DNA of 44,381 bases from a virus: IMG/VR virus record IMGVR_UViG_3300007735_000739, positions 1-44,381 of that record; one strand, written 5' to 3'. The notes below the pieces were generated by a model. The model saw nothing but the letters and a program-made list of their open reading frames with translations. It ran no database searches and was not told where the DNA came from. This document shows, piece after piece, positions 40,855 to 44,381 of this stretch (position 1 is its first letter; the number at the start of each line of letters is the position of its first letter). Both the position numbers and the translations under genes were made by a program.

Positions 40855-41988
40855 TGCGTCGGCGGAATTTATGCCTCAAAAGTAATTAGAGGAATGGCAC
40901 TAAATAAATCAGACGCTGAGATTCAATCAGAATTAAAGAATCTTACAGACAGATTTGTTGATGCAGTTGGACTTGAAAATTTTAATCTTGAATTGCAATT
41001 TAATAAATTACAAATTCAACATGACACAAATCGTCATTTGTTAATGCATGCAAAAAGTGACAACTTAAATCTTGTTGCAACATGCGATTCTCATTATCCA
41101 ACACCTGATAAGTGGCAGGCACGAGAATTGTATAAACGAATGGCATGGATGAATGATAAAACACAAGTCAAAGCATTGCCAACATTTGAAGAATTAAAAT
41201 GTGAATTGTATCCAAAAAATGCAGAGCAAATGTGGGACGAGTATCTAAAAAACAAGCCCGCAAATCCTTTTTATGAAGGAAATGATGAAATAATTCGCGA
41301 TGCAATTGAAAGAACACATGACATTGCATGGCAACAATGTGACGATGTTTGGATTGATACAAAAGCAAAACTTCCAAACTTTGACAATAGCGAAAAAAGC
41401 GGTTTCGTACAACTCGTTGACATTGTAAAAGAAAGAATGACAGCAATGGGTCTTGACCAGAAGCAAGAATACGTCGAAAGAGTTCAATATGAGCTTGCAG
41501 ATATCAAATATCTTGGGCATGCATCATACTTCTTGACAATGTACAAGATCTTTCACAAAGCATCAGAAAAAACACTCTTCGGCCCGGGTCGTGGTTCTGC
41601 ACCCGGATCACTTGTTAATTACATTCTTGGAATTACACAAATCGATCCTTTGCCATACGGATTACTTTGGAATAGATTTTTAGGTCGGCATAGATGTTTG
41701 CAAGAAGACATTTTTGTTTTGACAGCACGCGGAAGCAAACAGCTCAAAGAGATAAAAGTCAATGACAGCGTCATTTCTCCAGCAGGAGGAATTAACAAAG
41801 TAATTGACAAAGAGACAGACACTAATCACGTAATAAAAGCAACAATAAAAGTGAATAATCAAAATTTTGCATGTTCACCAAATCATAGATGGATTATCAA
41901 ACGAGACAATAAAATAATTGAAATTTTAACAACTGATATTACAAAAGGCGACAAGCTCTTACTAAAGAAGGCACACAATAATGAGTAA
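40732..41988 (+). CDS. dnaE: DNA polymerase III alpha, middle fragment flanked by two intein halves
   Basis: 418 aa in three parts. 1-41 is the C-half of intein 1 ending VVHN. 42-321 is 280 aa of polymerase starting CVGGIYASKVIRG and containing VATCDSHYPTPDKWQARELY and, before the break, FGPGRGSAPGSLVNYILGIT then LWNRFLGRHR, the palm segment just before the catalytic aspartates. 322-418 is the N-half of intein 2. Such a double-tailed fragment must splice at both ends to be incorporated. Overlaps the downstream nuclease gene by 8 bases. Confidence 0.92.
   Translation: MNSCNFVDLLAIEELDEYEDVFDITVEDNHNFFANELVVHNCVGGIYASKVIRGMALNKSDAEIQSELKNLTDRFVDAVGLENFNLELQFNKLQIQHDTNRHLLMHAKSDNLNLVATCDSHYPTPDKWQARELYKRMAWMNDKTQVKALPTFEELKCELYPKNAEQMWDEYLKNKPANPFYEGNDEIIRDAIERTHDIAWQQCDDVWIDTKAKLPNFDNSEKSGFVQLVDIVKERMTAMGLDQKQEYVERVQYELADIKYLGHASYFLTMYKIFHKASEKTLFGPGRGSAPGSLVNYILGITQIDPLPYGLLWNRFLGRHRCLQEDIFVLTARGSKQLKEIKVNDSVISPAGGINKVIDKETDTNHVIKATIKVNNQNFACSPNHRWIIKRDNKIIEILTTDITKGDKLLLKKAHNNE
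41695..41985 (+). other. N-half of split intein 2 in DnaE, 97 aa
   Basis: Block A CLQEDIFVLTARGSKQLKEI, block B KVNNQNFACSPNHRWIIKRD with the S-P-N-H pattern, and a hydrophilic end TTDITKGDKLLLKKAHNNE at the stop. It interrupts the extein after GRHR, just before TSWPDIDSD that holds the catalytic acidic residues. Its sequence is clearly different from intein 1. Confidence 0.9.
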
Positions 41989-42559
41989 CATGACGTACAA
42001 AGAAGTATATGATTTGCAGATTTCGTCATTTAAGAGTAACAAGAAATTAAGTATAAGTAATGATGAAAGATTTAATCACTTTAATGTGAAATCTGGAAAG
42101 TTTGCAGAAAATCTTGTAAAAGAAATAATAGGAGAAAATTATATTACTACTGGCATTTGTATTCAAAGAAATACAAAGGGTAACCGCGGAAAAAATTTGA
42201 AATATATGCCAGACGGTTATATTAAAGACATCGACATATACACAGAAGTCAAAAATTTGGATCTTGGTAACGGTTCAGGAACTGCAATTGAAAAACTGTT
42301 ATATATGTTCAGAAAAATAGAAGAATACGACAAACCTGTATTAATCATTTTTTGCGGAAAACATGAATTGTTAATTGATGAAGTCTCGCATGAGATATAC
42401 AGTGCATATCATTTTAATGCTGGATCAAAAATTGTTAATGCTGTTATTAATGAAGTAAGAGAAAAAATTGTCGATATTGTGAAAGTTTCAGAGCTTAATA
42501 ATGAAAAACTCTTATCATACAAAGAAAAGCTTCGTGCAAGCAAATATAATTTAACATGA
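41981..42559 (+). CDS. Predicted PD-(D/E)XK nuclease in dnaE break 2 (restriction-enzyme-like)
   Basis: 192 aa. The pattern fits a type II restriction-endonuclease core: helix GKFAENLVKEII with an acidic residue, KYMPDGYIKDIDIYTEVKN giving PD...E-x-K, and GNGSGTAIEKLLYMFRKIEE, a 'GTA.EKL' helix seen in several restriction enzymes. A hydrophobic strand KPVLIIFCGK follows. It shows no EDxHD, HNH, LAGLIDADG or GIY-YIG motif. The gene starts inside the stop of the DnaE middle fragment and its stop overlaps the methyltransferase start by 4 bases (ATGA 42556-42559), the close coupling usual for R-M gene pairs. Alternatives: an unusual homing endonuclease. Specificity unknown. Confidence 0.65.
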   Translation: MSNMTYKEVYDLQISSFKSNKKLSISNDERFNHFNVKSGKFAENLVKEIIGENYITTGICIQRNTKGNRGKNLKYMPDGYIKDIDIYTEVKNLDLGNGSGTAIEKLLYMFRKIEEYDKPVLIIFCGKHELLIDEVSHEIYSAYHFNAGSKIVNAVINEVREKIVDIVKVSELNNEKLLSYKEKLRASKYNLT

Positions 42560-43398
42560 ATAGAACAATATTAAAGTATGCTGGCAACAAAAGCAGAGTG
42601 ATGAGTCAAATTAACAAGTTTTTTGACTGGGAGGATGTAGGCACATACATAGAGCCATTTTGTGGTGCAATGGGAAGTGTAATTAACGCAAACATACCTG
42701 AAAATGTAGACATAATACTTGCAGATGCAAATGTTGAAATAATTGATTTTTATAAAACAATAAAAGACTACGCATATGAAGTCGAGCAGCTAGCAAATAG
42801 CTGGTCATCAGATGAAAAAACATATTTAGAAATAAGATCTTGGGATAGAGCGCTGAATTGGAGAAAAAGCAAGTCTCAAATTGAGATAGCAGCAAGAACG
42901 ATCTATCTGAATCAGCGTTGTTTCAACGGGCTTTTTAGAATAAATAAATATGGATTTTTCACAACACCGTGGAATCATAGAGAAAATGCACCAAAAATAG
43001 AAATAACAAAAAAAACATACCAAATTGACATTATAAAACGATGTAATATGAAAGCATGCGACTGGCGAGAATTATTGTCTCATGATAAAAAAAATGCATT
43101 AATATATGCAGATCCGCCATACATTGACATCAAATCGCCAGAATCTAATTTCGGTGGTTATATAGGAAACTTTAGTCTGACAGATCAGACTAATTTAGCT
43201 GAACAGCTGCTTCTCAAATCAAAAAATGGTTCAAAAGTTATTGTTTCAAATTCTTGGTGCAATGAATCAATTGATATTTACAAGAATTTTGGATTTAATA
43301 TTCATCAAGTATTTGCAAATAGAATGTTAAGTGCAGATAACAAATCTCGTGGTAAAACAACTGAATTATTAGCTACATTAAACTGTAGATGTGAGTAA
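42556..43398 (+). CDS. Dam-type (D12) N6-adenine DNA methyltransferase
   Basis: 280 aa with the alpha-group amino-methyltransferase motifs: KYAGNKSR near the N-terminus (FxGxK-type SAM contact), TYIEPFCGAMGSV (motif I, EPFxGxGS), YLNQRCFNGLFRINKYGFFT (Y.N..CFNGL.R.N..G.FN) and YADPPYID (motif IV, DPPY). The family includes Dam, DpnM and EcoRV methylases, so GATC or a related sequence is likely but not shown. It ends 1 base before the ATG of the third DnaE fragment. In this position it would protect phage DNA from the neighbouring nuclease. Confidence 0.88.
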   Translation: MNRTILKYAGNKSRVMSQINKFFDWEDVGTYIEPFCGAMGSVINANIPENVDIILADANVEIIDFYKTIKDYAYEVEQLANSWSSDEKTYLEIRSWDRALNWRKSKSQIEIAARTIYLNQRCFNGLFRINKYGFFTTPWNHRENAPKIEITKKTYQIDIIKRCNMKACDWRELLSHDKKNALIYADPPYIDIKSPESNFGGYIGNFSLTDQTNLAEQLLLKSKNGSKVIVSNSWCNESIDIYKNFGFNIHQVFANRMLSADNKSRGKTTELLATLNCRCE

Positions 43399-43399
43399 A

Positions 43400-43567
43400 A
43401 TGAAATCACTAAACGAACATGACATTAATGTTTCTGATTATGATGAAATTGAAATCGAATCAATTGAGTATAGCTTTTGTGATCAAAAACTTGTTGATAT
43501 AGAAGTTGAAAACGACCACTTATATCATGTATCGCAAGATAATAGTCAATTTGTAATTACACATAAC
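43400..43567 (+). other. C-half of split intein 2 in DnaE, 56 aa
   Basis: MKSLNEHDINVSDYDEIEIE and CDQKLVDIEVENDHLYHVSQ then DNSQFVITHN; block F DIEVENDHLYHV, block G ITHN with canonical His-Asn, followed by Thr+1. The Thr rather than Cys +1 distinguishes this intein from intein 1. Confidence 0.9.
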
Positions 43568-44381
43568 ACAAGTTGGCCGGACATTGACAGCGATGCTGGT
43601 GATCGTGATGAACTGATTCGTGCAGCACAAGAATTATTTGGCAATGATGCCGTTATTCCTGTTTCTAACTTTAATACTTTGAAATTAAAGTCGCTTGTTA
43701 AAGATGCATCAAAGTTTTTTGATGTTCCATTTGAAGAAGTTAATGCAATTACTAATACGCTTCAAGAAGAAGTAATGCCCTTAGCAAGAGATGAAGATCA
43801 AGAAAAATCTGTATTCGTTTTGAAACACGATGATTGCATGAAATATTCACCGGGATATCGTGCGTTTATGGAAAAATATCCCGATGTTGAAAGAAACATT
43901 AACGCACTTTTTATGGAAAATCGTTCAATAGGAAGACACGCAGGTGGTGTCTTAGTTGCAGATCCTGTTACGTTAGAAAAGACAATGCCTATTATTGCAG
44001 CACGCGGCGAAATTCAGACGCCGTGGACAGAGGGCATGAACTTTAGAAACTTGGAAGATAATGGATTTTTGAAGTTTGACTTCTTGGGCTTGACATTGTT
44101 AAAAGACGTAGAGAATTGTATTAGAAGAATTCTAATTACACAAGGAACGAAGCAACCAAAATTCGCAGATATCAAAGAATTTTTTGATAAAAATCTTAAT
44201 TGCAGATTTGTTAAGCAAGATGACCAAAAAGTTTGGAAACATGTTTATCATGAAGGCAGATTCACATCAGTTTTCCAGTTCACTGCAGATGGTGCACGTA
44301 AATTCTGTCTTGAAGCGAAACCTGACTCAATTGATGAGCTTGCAGCATTAACTGCAATTTATCGTCCCGGGCCGCTTAAAG
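43400..44381 (+). CDS. dnaE: DNA polymerase III alpha, C-terminal fragment with C-intein 2 (runs off window)
   Basis: Open from ATG 43400 to the window end. Residues 1-56 are the C-half of intein 2 ending ITHN; then polymerase resumes TSWPDIDSDAGDRDELIRAA, with the PD.D.D catalytic motif, RSIGRHAGGVLVADPVTLEK, LKFDFLGLTLLKDV and the start of a further region ending AALTAIYRPGPLK. Residues after 57 match DnaE palm/fingers. GAGTAAA lies just before the ATG but no strong Shine-Dalgarno is seen; it may be coupled to the methyltransferase stop. The C-terminus lies beyond the window. Confidence 0.9.
   Translation, partial: MKSLNEHDINVSDYDEIEIESIEYSFCDQKLVDIEVENDHLYHVSQDNSQFVITHNTSWPDIDSDAGDRDELIRAAQELFGNDAVIPVSNFNTLKLKSLVKDASKFFDVPFEEVNAITNTLQEEVMPLARDEDQEKSVFVLKHDDCMKYSPGYRAFMEKYPDVERNINALFMENRSIGRHAGGVLVADPVTLEKTMPIIAARGEIQTPWTEGMNFRNLEDNGFLKFDFLGLTLLKDVENCIRRILITQGTKQPKFADIKEFFDKNLNCRFVKQDDQKVWKHVYHEGRFTSVFQFTADGARKFCLEAKPDSIDELAALTAIYRPGPLK

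Noticed and set aside
41981-43398. GATC avoidance as support for a Dam-like specificity
   Set aside because: GATC occurs repeatedly in the window, so no avoidance is visible. That neither supports nor excludes the specificity, because phage DNA would be methylated.

Overview
This window is a stretch of AT-rich, tightly packed, all-plus-strand DNA from a large contractile-tailed (T4-like) bacteriophage. Two sheath genes, a tail tube, gp26-like baseplate and hub genes, gp32, UvsX/RecA, a gp41-like helicase, RNase H, a B12-dependent ribonucleotide reductase and ThyX all point to a lytic myovirus. The class II RNR, ThyX and low GC suggest an aquatic host, but the host cannot be named from sequence alone. 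I see no tRNA, rRNA, CRISPR array or insertion sequence. Gaps between genes are all shorter than about 110 bases.

Layout. (1) 1-15432 is the tail module: C-terminal part of one sheath protein, a complete 988-aa sheath paralogue, tail tube, a free-standing HNH homing endonuclease, a 53-aa ORF, a gp26-like zinc protein with a possible frameshift extension, a tape-measure candidate, and three baseplate/hub proteins. (2) 15441-23703 is the replication/recombination module: a very small family-A DNA polymerase, an HD-domain protein, an unknown protein, gp32-type SSB with its own promoter and terminator, a UvsX gene broken by a split intein with an endonuclege gene in the break, RNase H/5' exonuclease and replicative helicase. 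(3) 23727-38831 is nucleotide metabolism and accessory genes: NrdJ with an HNH-containing cis intein, Nudix, ClpP-like protease, ThyX, a second divergent ThyX-like enzyme, two dUTPase/MazG-like proteins (one fused to a HAD phosphatase), a deoxyribosyltransferase, a SAM methyltransferase, an SDR epimerase and a receiver-domain protein. (4) 38824-44381 is a DNA polymerase III alpha (DnaE) gene broken into three separately translated pieces by two different split inteins.

The most notable system is the intein landscape. Four inteins sit in three DNA-synthesis enzymes and show different architectures: a cis intein with an internal HNH nuclease (NrdJ), a split intein with a predicted 14-residue N-half and an EDxHD (Vsr-like) nuclease gene in the break (UvsX), a conventionally split intein with another EDxHD gene (DnaE site 1), and a split intein whose break holds a predicted PD-(D/E)XK nuclease gene overlapping a Dam-type (D12) adenine methyltransferase gene (DnaE site 2). 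That last arrangement looks like a restriction-modification pair occupying the place normally held by a homing endonuclease. 'Fractured genes' with split inteins and Vsr-like endonucleases are known from metagenomes; I am not aware of an R-M cassette in that position.

Working together, UvsX, gp32, helicase, RNase H, the two polymerases and the nucleotide enzymes would form a phage replication apparatus in which active recombinase, reductase and DnaE can only appear after protein splicing.
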